DNA from: Porphyromonadaceae bacterium
GTDB lineage: Bacteria; Bacteroidota; Bacteroidia; Bacteroidales; Porphyromonadaceae
Assembly (NCBI GenBank): GCA_030528445.1
Contig: JAUMYV010000003.1
Location: forward strand, 23,362 to 56,083
Direction of reading: 5' to 3'
DNA length: 32,722 nt
Part shown: piece after piece, positions 1-8,215 of the stretch
Position numbering within the stretch: position 1 is the first letter of the stretch
How the letters are laid out: the number at the start of each line of letters is the position of its first letter
Program-made: the position numbers and the translations under genes
The notes under the pieces: model-generated
Told to the model about the DNA's origin: nothing
Seen by the model: only the letters and a program-made list of their open reading frames with translations
Database searches by the model: none

Positions 1-235
1 GGGAGATTTGGCTCTGAATCAAGAGTTTCAATACCAAATCAATTATCAAAATATCGCTTAATTTATGCTTATCACGACCAACAACACGAGGGACGGTAAC
101 TTGAGATAATGATCCTAGTTACTATCATAGCCCAAAGAGCGTAGCATTTTGATGCGGTTGCCCCGTGATAGAGTGAACGAACTGCTCAAATCTGAAGAGT
201 TTTATGTAAGTTTGTGAGCTAACTAGAGATGAATT
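1..235. other. Left-edge region upstream of ftsE; possible tail of a truncated gene
   Basis: No complete gene is visible in this AT-rich stretch. On the + strand, frame 1 is open from base 1 to a TAA at 97-99 (32 residues ending YAYHDQQHEGR), and frame 2 is open to a TAA at 59-61 (19 residues ending INYQNIA). Either could be the last codons of a gene that starts outside the window; I do not recognise either and cannot choose between them. A small - strand open frame overlapping ftsE looks like a chance frame. A -7 promoter-like element for ftsE lies near the right end. Confidence 0.3.
207..214 (+). promoter_or_regulatory. Bacteroidota -7 element (TAAGTTTG) before ftsE
   Basis: TAAGTTTG fits the Bacteroidota -7 consensus TAnnTTTG and ends 21 bases before the ftsE ATG. 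No convincing -33 TTTG is seen at the usual spacing, so this is a match to one element only. Confidence 0.45.
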
Positions 236-901
236 ATGAGTGAGAGAGAGGTAGTCTTGGAGTATAAAAAAACGCAGATTTGTCGCAACGAACATATCTT
301 GTTTGACCAATTTGATCTGCAGGTAGAGGCAGGAGAATTTGTTTATCTGACCGGGGCAGTTGGGGCAGGTAAGAGTACTCTGCTCAAAACGATTTATGCC
401 GATGTGCCTGTGAGCGGCGAAGTTGCTAGGTTATTCGATTTCGATCTCACACGCCTAAAGAAGACTCAGATCCCTAAACTTAGACGTCGCCTTGGTGTTG
501 TCTTCCAAGACTTTCAGCTCCTACAGGATAGGACGGTCTACGGTAATCTAGATATCGTCCTATGTGCTCTGGGCATCAAGCGAGCGCAAGACCGTCGTGA
601 GCGGATTGAGCAAGTACTGGCAGATGTAGTTTTAGAGACCAAGGGATACAAATATCCGCAGGAGCTATCGGGCGGAGAGCAGCAGCGTACGGCCATTGCA
701 CGTGCTTTGCTGGGGCGTCCGCGTATGATTCTAGCCGATGAGCCTACGGGCAATCTAGACCCTGATAGTGGCATCGCCATCACAGAGCTTCTGCATCGCT
801 TAGCGCAGGAGACCAATACTGCGGTACTTATGGCTACGCATAATCTAGCAGTTATCAAGCGTTTCCCCGCTCGCATTCTAGATATTGCCACTCTGCACTA
901 G
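236..901 (+). CDS. ftsE: Cell-division ABC transporter ATP-binding protein FtsE
   Basis: This 221-residue protein has every ABC ATPase motif: Walker A GAVGAGKSTLL near residue 40, a Q-loop (VVFQDFQLL), the signature LSGGEQQR, Walker B MILADEPTGNLDP, and the switch histidine in MATHN. The length and the EPTGNLDP form match the FtsE/LolD/MacB group, and FtsE is the best fit because a gene for a small stand-alone ATPase next to housekeeping genes is usual for it. FtsE normally pairs with the membrane protein FtsX to control peptidoglycan hydrolases at the septum; no ftsX is in this window, so the partner must be elsewhere. It is the first gene of a + strand cluster with aspartokinase and menA. 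A LolD-like lipoprotein exporter ATPase remains a possible alternative. Confidence 0.85.
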   Translation: MSEREVVLEYKKTQICRNEHILFDQFDLQVEAGEFVYLTGAVGAGKSTLLKTIYADVPVSGEVARLFDFDLTRLKKTQIPKLRRRLGVVFQDFQLLQDRTVYGNLDIVLCALGIKRAQDRRERIEQVLADVVLETKGYKYPQELSGGEQQRTAIARALLGRPRMILADEPTGNLDPDSGIAITELLHRLAQETNTAVLMATHNLAVIKRFPARILDIATLH

Positions 902-954
902 ATTTGGATATAGAGTATAACTTATCATTTCATCATAATAAAAGAATTACTTCG

Positions 955-2301
955 TTGAAGGTTATGAAGTTTGGAGGCACATCCGTAGCCTCCGCAGAAC
1001 GCATCAGACACGTCGCTGATTTGATTACATCTACCCCAGAACCTAAGTTGGTCGTTCTATCTGCTATGGCTGGGACAACCAATATGTTGGTGGAGATAAG
1101 TAGACAACTTGTGGAGCGTCATAGGCACGAGGCCCTGACGATGCTCACCAAACTTAAGCGCAAGTATGAGATCGAGACGCAGGCACTCTTTCCAGATTCT
1201 GCGAGCTATGATCGTAACTGGACCATAGTCAATGAGACGTTCTTTTTTCTCGAGCAGATCTGCTATGTAGAGAACTTTACCCTCTTCGATGAGAAGAAGA
1301 TATTGGCACGAGGCGAATTGCTCAGCACGGCGATGATGCTTGGGCACTTGGCCGATCGTGGCCATAAGGCTGTAGGGCTGCCTGCTCTAGAGTATATGCG
1401 TACGGACAAAAATGCCGAGCCTGATGAGGTCTATATCAAAGAGCATCTACATGCCATCATAGACAAAGCACCCAAGGATGTGAAGCTATTCATCACCGAG
1501 GGGTATATCTGTCGCAATGCCTTTGGCGATATTGACAATCTGCAGCGTGGGGGTAGTGACTACACAGCCTCTCTGGTGGGGGCAGCCCTAGATGTGGACG
1601 AGATACAGATATGGACGGATATCGATGGGATGCACAATAATGATCCTCGCATCGTAGAGGCTACGGCTCCTGTGCGTCGTCTCCGCTTCGAGGAAGCTGC
1701 CGAACTGGCTTACTTTGGGGCTAAAATCTTGCATCCTACATGCATCAAACCTGCTCAAGCCAAGTCCATTCCCGTTAGACTGCTCAATACCCTTGCACCC
1801 GAAGCTCCAGGTACGCTTATCTCGACAGATACAGATAAGGACCAAATCAAGGCCGTCGCAGCCAAGGATGATCTGACGATGATACGCTTGCGCTCGAGCC
1901 ATCAGATGACGCCTTGGAGCTTTATGAGCAAAGTCTTTGGGTTGTTTGAGCACTACCGAATACCTATTGATATGGTGGCCTCGGCCGAGGTAGCCGTTTC
2001 GCTCGCGGTGGAGCGTGGTAGGCTTACTCCAGAGTTCATCGCCGAGCTAGAGGCTCTTGGTTCTCTAGAGCTCGAGCACAACTTGACCATCGTCTGCGTT
2101 GTAGGGGATATGGAGTGGGAGAATGTAGGCTTCGAGGCTCAGATCCTGTATGCTCTACGTGAGGTGCCAGTTCTGATGATCTCTTACGGCGGAAGTGACT
2201 ACAATCTATCAGTATTGGTAGATGCCGAGGATAAGCGCAAGGCCTTGCTTGCCCTCAATCAGCATCTTTTCGAGCCAACAATTCGAGAGGCTCAGCCGTA
2301 G
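955..2301 (+). CDS. lysC: Aspartate kinase (monofunctional, with ACT domains)
   Basis: The enzyme phosphorylates aspartate, the first step towards lysine, diaminopimelate, threonine and methionine. The kinase domain begins MKVMKFGGTSVAS and carries FITEGYI, the nucleotide-binding LQRGGSDYTASL, and IWTDIDGMHNNDPR; AKILHPTCIKPA closes it. The last ~140 residues form two ACT regulatory domains, the first beginning near MIRLRSSHQMTPW. About 448 residues is typical of the monofunctional family. The start is uncertain: the frame is open further 5' to a TTG at 904, but the family begins at MKVMKFGG, which corresponds to the TTG at 955; the ATG at 964 is the alternative. It follows ftsE by about 50 bases and precedes menA by 3 bases, so it is probably cotranscribed with both. 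Confidence 0.93.
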   Translation: MKVMKFGGTSVASAERIRHVADLITSTPEPKLVVLSAMAGTTNMLVEISRQLVERHRHEALTMLTKLKRKYEIETQALFPDSASYDRNWTIVNETFFFLEQICYVENFTLFDEKKILARGELLSTAMMLGHLADRGHKAVGLPALEYMRTDKNAEPDEVYIKEHLHAIIDKAPKDVKLFITEGYICRNAFGDIDNLQRGGSDYTASLVGAALDVDEIQIWTDIDGMHNNDPRIVEATAPVRRLRFEEAAELAYFGAKILHPTCIKPAQAKSIPVRLLNTLAPEAPGTLISTDTDKDQIKAVAAKDDLTMIRLRSSHQMTPWSFMSKVFGLFEHYRIPIDMVASAEVAVSLAVERGRLTPEFIAELEALGSLELEHNLTIVCVVGDMEWENVGFEAQILYALREVPVLMISYGGSDYNLSVLVDAEDKRKALLALNQHLFEPTIREAQP

Positions 2302-2304
2302 CGT

Positions 2305-3189
2305 ATGAATGCTTACACCAGACCGCAGCTTTGGCTTGGTCTCCTTCGTCCCAAGACCCTGTTCTCTGGTCTATCATCGGTATTGGTCGCCATTGCCTAT
2401 GCCTACAGCCAAGGTCACTCGAGCTGGCCGATTTCGGGACTCTTGATTGTTCTAGCCGTCAGCGCACAGATTGCTAGCAACATTGCCAACGATCTTATCG
2501 ACTATAAGCGCGGAGCGGATACGGAACTCAGAACGGGACCCCTGCGCCCTTTGAGCAGGGGTATGCTAAGCTTGGGGGAGGTGAGAGTTGCCCTCGCTAT
2601 TAGCCTTGCAGTGCTTTTGGCTTGTGGTATCACACTTGTAGCTTTGTCTTCTTGGTGGCTCCTGCTCGTAGGTTTAGTAATCGTCTTGGGTATATTTGCC
2701 TACTCTGGAGGACCTTATCCGCTCTCTTACAATGGCCTTGGAGAGGTCGCTGTACTGGTCTTCTTTGGCTGGATCCCTGTCGTCACGAGCTACTACATAC
2801 TGGGTGGAGATCCTCTAGATATAACCCTCTGGCACCTAGCTACGTCCATAGGTCTAGCTAGCGCTAATATTCTTTTGGTCAATAATTATAGGGACTATGC
2901 CGAGGATATACAGACGGGCAAGCGTACTGTTGTCGTTCGTTTCGGGCGAGACTTCGCTCCGCGTTTGTATATGACTAATGGCATGCTTGCTATGGGGCTA
3001 CTCTATCCGATTTTCTCTACATGGTCGTGGTTGTTGGTACAGATTTACATCCTATGCTTCCTGCAGGCACATCGCTCCTTGCAGAGAAGCGAAGGGGAGG
3101 CGCTCAACAGAACTCTTGCCTTGACGGCTCGTAATGTCTTCGTACTCGCCCTTATTATTCTCGCTCTGCTTTGGAGCCGACCAGCTTAG
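2305..3189 (+). CDS. menA: 1,4-dihydroxy-2-naphthoate polyprenyltransferase
   Basis: This 294-residue integral membrane protein belongs to the UbiA prenyltransferase family and resembles MenA, which attaches the polyprenyl tail to 1,4-dihydroxy-2-naphthoate to give demethylmenaquinone. The first Asp-rich motif is NDLIDYKRGAD near residue 72, and the second is NNYRDYAEDIQTGKRT near residue 193, each flanked by hydrophobic segments; about eight or nine membrane spans can be read. The opening LWLGLLRPKTL is typical of MenA. It starts 3 bases after the aspartokinase stop, so translation is probably coupled. Menaquinone is the usual quinone of anaerobic Bacteroidota, which fits. Other men genes are not in the window. 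Confidence 0.9.
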   Translation: MNAYTRPQLWLGLLRPKTLFSGLSSVLVAIAYAYSQGHSSWPISGLLIVLAVSAQIASNIANDLIDYKRGADTELRTGPLRPLSRGMLSLGEVRVALAISLAVLLACGITLVALSSWWLLLVGLVIVLGIFAYSGGPYPLSYNGLGEVAVLVFFGWIPVVTSYYILGGDPLDITLWHLATSIGLASANILLVNNYRDYAEDIQTGKRTVVVRFGRDFAPRLYMTNGMLAMGLLYPIFSTWSWLLVQIYILCFLQAHRSLQRSEGEALNRTLALTARNVFVLALIILALLWSRPA

Positions 3190-3192
3190 GCT

Positions 3193-3224
3193 TTTGCCTG
3201 TTTCTTAGATTTAGGATAAGTTTG
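3193..3224 (+). promoter_or_regulatory. Bacteroidota promoter (TTTG-N20-TAAGTTTG)
   Basis: TTTG at 3193-3196 and TAAGTTTG at 3217-3224 are separated by 20 bases, the classical Bacteroidota -33/-7 arrangement. The ATG of the DUF59 gene follows 29 bases later, so this probably starts a unit of the DUF59 gene and the LpxH-like gene. Confidence 0.7.
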
Positions 3225-3253
3225 CCCTTCATTCATCAATCAGCTATACTATA

Positions 3254-3571
3254 ATGAGCAATCAGTATTTGGAAATGGAAGAACAGATTGTAGCGATGCT
3301 ACGTACTGTATATGACCCCGAAATCCCAGTCAATGTGTATGATTTGGGACTTATCTACAATGTCGATGTAGACGACAATAAGTTCGTCACCATCACGATG
3401 ACCCTTACCGCCCCCAACTGCCCTGCGGCAGACTTCATTGTCGAGGATGTGAAGATGAAAACAGAATACGTCGATGGGGTAACAGGTGTGGCTGTGGAGC
3501 TGACCTTCGAGCCAGAGTGGAGTAAGGATATGATGAGCGAGGAAGCACTCCTCGAACTGGGCTTCCTCTAG
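3254..3571 (+). CDS. MIP18/DUF59-family Fe-S assembly protein
   Basis: This 105-residue protein is a compact MIP18 (DUF59) domain. It shows the family signature DPEIPVNVYDLGLIY near residue 22, the strand VTITMTLTAPNCPAADF with the conserved cysteine in APNCP, and VELTFEPEWSKDMMSEEA near the end. Relatives (SufT, PaaD and the N-terminal domain of ApbC) work in maturation or transfer of iron-sulfur clusters. No other suf gene lies alongside, so a SUF-specific role is inferred only from the family. It starts at an ATG behind a good promoter; MEEQIV six residues in is an alternative start. The LpxH-like gene follows after 10 bases. Confidence 0.85.
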   Translation: MSNQYLEMEEQIVAMLRTVYDPEIPVNVYDLGLIYNVDVDDNKFVTITMTLTAPNCPAADFIVEDVKMKTEYVDGVTGVAVELTFEPEWSKDMMSEEALLELGFL

Positions 3572-3581
3572 TACATTCATT

Positions 3582-4373
3582 GTGGCAAGGGGGAAGATTT
3601 ATTTCGTCAGTGACGTACATCTAGGTTCTGGGTATCATCCCGATCCTAGAGCTGTAGAGCACCGGTTAGTTCGATGGTTGGAGTTCATCCGCCCTTCTGC
3701 TCAGGCCGTGTACTTCTTGGGAGATATATTCGACTATTGGTTCGAGTATCGCACAGTGGTGCCTCAGGGCTATGTACGCTTTCTTGGTTTGCTAGGCCGG
3801 ATGAGTGATGAGGGTGTGCAGATCCACTTCTTCGCGGGTAATCATGATGTTTGGTTTGCCGATTATCTGCCACGAGAGATTGGTGCGGTTATTCATCATC
3901 GGGCGGAGATAGTAGAACTTATGGGCAAGACTTTTCGCCTTGCGCATGGCGACGAGGAGTACAGCAGAGAGAACTGGAAGGATCGTTTGATTTACCATAT
4001 CTTTAGGTCGCGTATTTGCAGAGCCCTCTATGCTGCTGTTCATCCGCGCTGGACTGTAGGCCTAGCAGAGTCGCTATCTCTGCGCAGTCGCCGCAAGGGG
4101 CTGAAGCGCCAAACTATCGGTCGCATCCCACATGCCTATCACAACGAGTATTTCGATCTAGAGAATGAGCTCCTCGTTACGAAAGCTAAGGAATATACTA
4201 GGGTATATCCAGAGGTGGACTATTACCTCTTTGGACATAGACATCTAATGCTTGATATGGCTATGCGTGATGATAGACGCGTGATGATACTCGGTGATTG
4301 GCTACGCTACAATTCGTACGCTGTCTGGGACGGGAACTATTTATCGCTAGAGCAATTTGAAGTAAACGACTAA
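3582..4373 (+). CDS. lpxH: UDP-2,3-diacylglucosamine diphosphatase (LpxH-like)
   Basis: The protein has the full calcineurin-like metallophosphoesterase motif set: SDVHLG near residue 10, GDIFDYW near residue 47, GNHDVW near residue 85, AHGDE near residue 121, and GHRHLM near residue 217. The GDIFDYWFEY and HGDE contexts are characteristic of LpxH-type enzymes, which cleave UDP-2,3-diacylglucosamine to lipid X in lipid A synthesis at the inner membrane. The 263-residue length suits the Bacteroidota version. The only suitable start is GTG (MARGKIYFVSD), 10 bases after the DUF59 stop, implying cotranscription. A strong terminator follows. Strict assignment within the metallophosphatases would need an alignment. 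Confidence 0.85.
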   Translation: MARGKIYFVSDVHLGSGYHPDPRAVEHRLVRWLEFIRPSAQAVYFLGDIFDYWFEYRTVVPQGYVRFLGLLGRMSDEGVQIHFFAGNHDVWFADYLPREIGAVIHHRAEIVELMGKTFRLAHGDEEYSRENWKDRLIYHIFRSRICRALYAAVHPRWTVGLAESLSLRSRRKGLKRQTIGRIPHAYHNEYFDLENELLVTKAKEYTRVYPEVDYYLFGHRHLMLDMAMRDDRRVMILGDWLRYNSYAVWDGNYLSLEQFEVND

Positions 4374-4398
4374 TATACTCAAGTATTGGGTTGATCAA

Positions 4399-4436
4399 AG
4401 GGGTTGTGCCACAACGATGTTTAGGGCACAGCCCCT
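4399..4436 (+). terminator. Hairpin terminator after the lpxH-like gene
   Basis: A 12-bp stem (arms 4399-4410 and 4425-4436, AGGGGTTGTGCC on the left, one G-U pair) encloses a 14-base loop and is followed by a short T-run (ATTTTAG). It lies 26 bases beyond the lpxH-like stop. Confidence 0.75.
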
Positions 4437-4514
4437 CTGATTTTAGCTTATAGAGTGTAAATTTTTTGTGTATAGGAGGGGCGGGAAATACAATTTTTTC
4501 TGAATGCTATTCGT

Positions 4515-4522
4515 TATCTTTG
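4515..4522 (+). promoter_or_regulatory. Bacteroidota -7 element (TATCTTTG) before the DUF4919-like gene
   Basis: TATCTTTG is a perfect TAnnTTTG match 24 bases before the ATG at 4547. A T-rich run at 4494-4499 sits where the -33 element belongs but is not a clean TTTG. Confidence 0.65.
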
Positions 4523-4546
4523 TGAAGCAAAGATTTTACTAACCCA

Positions 4547-5341
4547 ATGAGACTGCTCAAACTACTTGCCGTATGTGCTCTAAGCCTAAGTTTCTCTCTT
4601 CCCTCAATGGCGGAAGATAACTCTCGTAGAACCCAAAGAAAAGTAACTAGGCGGATTAAAAAGAATCGCATACCAACCAATCCCAAACCATCTACCCTCG
4701 ATTACGATGTAGTGCGTAATCAGCGTAAGGAACTAGATAGTATGCGGCTACTTAATGGTGGTGTCAAACCTATTATAGCGCAGGAGAAGATTCCGGGGCT
4801 TGAGCTTGAACCTTTCGTGGCTCGGTTTAACCGAGGAGACACTACTCTGCGCCGAGAAACAATCAAGGGTCTATACTTTGGCCATCAGAGTAAGATGGGG
4901 GAGGGTAGTTTTCTACAGCAGATGGAGCTTGAGGTGGATAAGGCAATTGCCAATAAGCAATTCGGTAAGGCGCTCAAAATGGCTCAACGAGGACTCTGGC
5001 GCAACCCGATGCACTTCGCTCTGATTAAGCGTGCGTGCGACTTGTCGCACCACGAGGGGCACAATCGGATGGAGGTGTATCTCTGGCAGATTGTACAGCT
5101 ATTCAATGTGGTAGAGAGTACTGGAGATGGCAAACGACCAGAGACAGCCTTGCAGGTCATGAGCCAGTCCGACGCTTTGCTATACGAGATGCTCTGGTTG
5201 GATACGCCCCGTGAGCATGTTACCGATCGTACGGTGGTTAAGCAGGATGATGGCAAGCAGCTTCTACGCTTGGAGATTAAACCTATACAGAGTGGAGGTG
5301 TGGCAACAGTTCGTTACTATACTATGCCCATCCCGATTTAG
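4547..5341 (+). CDS. Secreted DUF4919-like protein
   Basis: A 264-residue protein with a clear signal peptide (MRLLKLLAVCALSLSFSLPSMAED; likely cut after SMA). A very basic stretch (RRTQRKVTRRIKKNR) follows. The rest resembles the Bacteroidota family DUF4919: FNRGDTTLRRETIKGLYFGHQ near residue 94, a helical repeat-like middle in which small residues alternate with leucines (AIANKQFGKALKMAQRGLWRNP), and GDGKRPETALQVMSQSDALLYEML near residue 193. The molecular function of the family is not known to me. It is alone between a terminator and its own promoter upstream and a long hairpin downstream, so it is probably monocistronic. The family assignment rests on remembered motifs. Confidence 0.7.
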   Translation: MRLLKLLAVCALSLSFSLPSMAEDNSRRTQRKVTRRIKKNRIPTNPKPSTLDYDVVRNQRKELDSMRLLNGGVKPIIAQEKIPGLELEPFVARFNRGDTTLRRETIKGLYFGHQSKMGEGSFLQQMELEVDKAIANKQFGKALKMAQRGLWRNPMHFALIKRACDLSHHEGHNRMEVYLWQIVQLFNVVESTGDGKRPETALQVMSQSDALLYEMLWLDTPREHVTDRTVVKQDDGKQLLRLEIKPIQSGGVATVRYYTMPIPI

Positions 5342-5384
5342 AGGCCTGACGTTGCTCGATTTGTCTCTAGTCGGATGAACCACA

Positions 5385-5448
5385 GAATAAAGACTCAAAG
5401 GACAGTGCTGAACCAAGAGGGAAGCGCTGCCCTTTGAGTCGTTTATTC
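5385..5448 (+). terminator. Long hairpin terminator after the DUF4919-like gene
   Basis: The arms at about 5385-5409 and 5423-5448 pair over some 22-24 bases, with one bulged G at 5441 and one mismatch; the outer part is GAATAAA against TTTATTC. Because the outer arms are A-rich on one side and T-rich on the other, it could work in both directions. It closes the DUF4919-like gene, 44 bases past its stop. Confidence 0.75.
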
Positions 5449-5546
5449 GGGGATTGTTTCTATAGCGTTGCCATTGGTGCGAGGAGAAAGTTCGCTAGGC
5501 AATAGAGGAGATTATCTGCTAAGTGTGAAACTTCAATACAATGTGG

Positions 5547-5554
5547 TATCTTTG
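5547..5554 (+). promoter_or_regulatory. Bacteroidota -7 element (TATCTTTG) before the GH2 gene
   Basis: TATCTTTG is a perfect match to TAnnTTTG. It lies inside the longest open frame (ATG at 5541), which shows that the true start is downstream, at 5607. Confidence 0.65.
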
Positions 5555-5606
5555 GGTTCTCAAGGTAAAGAAATTATTAACCCCTAATTATATAAGCAAA
5601 GTATTC

Positions 5607-8114
5607 ATGAACCTAAAAAGTCTCTATGCGGTATTGCTCGGCTCAACCATCTCGGTAGCCTCTCTATCGGCACAGCGTATTTACCAGACGCTAGAGAAGG
5701 AGTGGCGCTTTACACGTAATGATGATCCAGCCTCTATGCATCCCGACTTTAATGATCGTAAGTGGCAGAGGGTCAGAGTTCCTCACGACTGGGCAATCTA
5801 TGGCCCATTCAGTTTTGATAACGACAAACAGCATCTAGCCATCACTCAAGATGGTCAGAAGGAAGCCATGGAGCATGCGGGTCGTACGGGAGGTCTGCCC
5901 TTCGTCGGTGTGGGCTGGTACAGACGCAGTCTAGAGCTACCCAATGATTTGTCGGGTAAGCGTGTCAAGCTGATCTTCGATGGGGCGATGAGCCAAGCTC
6001 GTGTATATGTCAATGGTCGAGAGGTAGGCTACTGGCCCTATGGATACAACTCGTTCTATTTCGATATCACACCCTACGTTCAGCCTGGTAGCAAGAATGT
6101 AGTAGCTGTTCGCCTAGAGAATAAGCACGAGAGTAGCCGTTGGTACCCTGGGGCAGGGTTATATCGCAATGTACACGTCGAGATTACCAATGATATACAT
6201 GTCGCTCGGTGGGGCAATCAAATACAGACACCTATTATCGAGGCAGATTATGCTCGAGTAGAGGTCCGTAGTGTGGTGCGTAACCTCTCCTCTCTCGGAG
6301 ATGGTGAGCTAGATGTGATTACCTCTTTGATAGATCCATCTGGACGTGTTGTCTATAAGACGGGCTCCTCTGGATACTTCAACCGCCTCAATAGAGACTC
6401 GGTTTATCGTGGTCATCTGATTGCTCCCAAGCCTAAGCTCTGGGATATCAAGCAACCACATCTATACAAGTATGCTATTGAGCTACGTCAAGGTGATAAG
6501 ATCCTTGATGCTGATACGACTTCATTCGGTATTCGCTCCATCAAGATGGTGCAGAACGAAGGTTTCTACCTCAATGGCCGTAAGGTTAAGTTCCAAGGGG
6601 TTTGCCTGCACCACGACCAAGGCCCCCTAGGGGCAGTAGTCAATGAAGCGTCCTACCGCAGGCAGATACGTATCATGCAGGATATGGGCGTCAATGCCAT
6701 TCGCACCAGCCACAATATGCCAGCGCCTGAGTTCGTTCGCCTGTGCGACGAGATGGGTATGATGGTGATGGCCGAGAGCTTCGATAGCTGGCGCATACCC
6801 AAGGTTCCCAATGGCTATAATCTATACTGGGATGATTGGTATGAGAAGGATTTAGTCAATCTGCTGCATCAGTTCCGCAATAGCCCCTCGGTGGTCATGT
6901 GGTGCATCGGCAACGAAGTCAGTGAGCAGTGGCATCCCGATGGCTCTAAGAGGGCATATACCCTGCAGAATATCTGCCACAGAGAGGATCCAACCCGTCC
7001 TGTAACCAATGGTATGGATAGCCCTCTATCCGTGATTAAGAATGGTATGGCTGCCGTCATGGAGGTGCCAGGCTTCAACTATCGCCCACATCTCTACGAT
7101 ACGGCACATCGTGTGCTGCCACAGGGATTCATCCTTGGGAGCGAAACGGCATCTACGCTTAGTTCTCGTGGCGTCTACAAGTTTCCTGTAGAGCGCAAAA
7201 GTATGGCCAAGTACCCCGATCACCAAGCCTCTAGCTACGATGTGGAGCATTGTGGTTGGAGCAACCTGCCAGAGGACGATTGGATGCGTCACGACGACCT
7301 TCCTTGGGCGATGGGTGAATTCATCTGGACGGGCTTCGATTACATCGGTGAACCAACACCTTACTATAGCGATTGGCCCAGCCATAGCTCTCTATTTGGA
7401 GCCGTCGATCTAGCTGGTATCCCCAAGGACCGCTTCTACCTCTATCGTAGTCACTGGAATAAGGAAGCCTCTACACTACACATCCTACCCCACTGGACGT
7501 GGCCCGGACGCGAAGGGCAGGTAACACCGATTTTCGTTTATACAAGCTATCCCGAGGCTGAGCTGTTTATCAATGGCAAGAGCCAAGGCAAGCTCAAGAA
7601 AGATCCCAGCATCACGATTGATGCGACAGAGAATGACAGGGACAAGAATAGCTTTACTCGCCAAAAGCGCTACCGTCTGATGTGGATGAATACGAAGTAC
7701 GAGCCAGGCGTAGTGCAAGTAGTGGCATACGGTAAGGATGGTCGCTCGGCCGAGGTCAAGGAGATACGCACTGTAGGTAAGCCTGATCGCTTGGAGCTCG
7801 TTGTCGATCGTAGCGAGATCAAGGCTGATGGCAAGGATATTGCCTTCGTTACAGTCCGCCTAGTAGACAAGGCTGGTAATCTGATTCCTAATGATCAGCG
7901 TTTAATCAACTTCAAGGTTAAGGGATCTGGGCGATTTAGGGCTGCCGCCTCGGGTAATCCAGCTTCTCTAGATCCATTCCATGAGCCACAACATCATCTA
8001 TTCTCTGGCATGCTTACCGCGCTTGTAGAGAGTGGAGAGCAAGTCGGGGAGATTACCTTCACCGCCTCGGCCAAGGGGGTAAAGTCTGCGAGCATTACTA
8101 TTCGCACTAAGTAG
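5607..8114 (+). CDS. Secreted glycoside hydrolase family 2 enzyme (beta-galactosidase type)
   Basis: The 835-residue protein starts at 5607 with a signal peptide (MNLKSLYAVLLGSTISVASLSAQ). The GH2 sugar-binding domain follows (WRFTRNDDP, RVPHDWAIYG, GVGWYRRSLELP, GAMSQARVYVNGREVGYWPYG), then the immunoglobulin-like domain, then the TIM barrel. The general acid/base is in CIGNEVSEQW (Glu437) and the nucleophile in AMGEFIWTGFDY (Glu571). The C-terminal third (LHILPHWTWPGREG, PEAELFINGKSQGKL, and an Ig-like module from DRLELVVDRSEIKADGKD) matches the extra domains of Bacteroidota GH2 enzymes with DUF4982. It probably acts in the periplasm or on the surface on host or dietary glycans; a beta-galactosidase is the likely but not the only activity. 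No SusC/SusD pair is nearby. Confidence 0.9.
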   Translation: MNLKSLYAVLLGSTISVASLSAQRIYQTLEKEWRFTRNDDPASMHPDFNDRKWQRVRVPHDWAIYGPFSFDNDKQHLAITQDGQKEAMEHAGRTGGLPFVGVGWYRRSLELPNDLSGKRVKLIFDGAMSQARVYVNGREVGYWPYGYNSFYFDITPYVQPGSKNVVAVRLENKHESSRWYPGAGLYRNVHVEITNDIHVARWGNQIQTPIIEADYARVEVRSVVRNLSSLGDGELDVITSLIDPSGRVVYKTGSSGYFNRLNRDSVYRGHLIAPKPKLWDIKQPHLYKYAIELRQGDKILDADTTSFGIRSIKMVQNEGFYLNGRKVKFQGVCLHHDQGPLGAVVNEASYRRQIRIMQDMGVNAIRTSHNMPAPEFVRLCDEMGMMVMAESFDSWRIPKVPNGYNLYWDDWYEKDLVNLLHQFRNSPSVVMWCIGNEVSEQWHPDGSKRAYTLQNICHREDPTRPVTNGMDSPLSVIKNGMAAVMEVPGFNYRPHLYDTAHRVLPQGFILGSETASTLSSRGVYKFPVERKSMAKYPDHQASSYDVEHCGWSNLPEDDWMRHDDLPWAMGEFIWTGFDYIGEPTPYYSDWPSHSSLFGAVDLAGIPKDRFYLYRSHWNKEASTLHILPHWTWPGREGQVTPIFVYTSYPEAELFINGKSQGKLKKDPSITIDATENDRDKNSFTRQKRYRLMWMNTKYEPGVVQVVAYGKDGRSAEVKEIRTVGKPDRLELVVDRSEIKADGKDIAFVTVRLVDKAGNLIPNDQRLINFKVKGSGRFRAAASGNPASLDPFHEPQHHLFSGMLTALVESGEQVGEITFTASAKGVKSASITIRTK

Positions 8115-8137
8115 CCCTATTTTAGGGCGAAGATCAC

Positions 8138-8171
8138 TTTAGTCCTAATTCGTAAATATTTAGTAGCTTTG
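8138..8171 (+). promoter_or_regulatory. Bacteroidota promoter before the beta-helix protein gene
   Basis: TTTA at 8138-8141 and TAGCTTTG at 8164-8171 are separated by 22 bases. The -7 element is a perfect TAnnTTTG; the -33 element has one mismatch. The ATG is 44 bases downstream. Confidence 0.6.
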
Positions 8172-8206
8172 AAGTCTACTCAAGGGAGTCTCCTTGGGTA
8201 GACTTC
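8171..8206 (+). promoter_or_regulatory. Hairpin in the 5' leader of the beta-helix protein gene
   Basis: Arms 8171-8185 (GAAGTCTACTCAAGG) and 8192-8206 form a 15-bp stem with a single G-U pair and a 6-base loop. It begins at the end of the -7 element and finishes 9 bases before the ATG at 8216, so most of the expected leader RNA would be folded. It could be a 5' stabiliser, a translation-control element, or a terminator guarding against read-through from the GH2 gene; the sequence after it (ATTGTTATT) is only moderately T-rich. Confidence 0.6.
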
Positions 8207-8215
8207 ATTGTTATT

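Noticed and set aside
125-310. 61-residue - strand gene at the left edge
   Set aside because: It overlaps the ftsE promoter and start, resembles nothing and has no promoter of its own.
904-954. N-terminal extension of aspartokinase from TTG 904
   Set aside because: The first 17 residues do not resemble the family, which begins at MKVMKFGG.
8114-8128. Terminator GCCCTA/TAGGGC after the GH2 gene
   Set aside because: The stem is only 6 bp with a 3-base loop and no T-run follows, so it is too weak to call.
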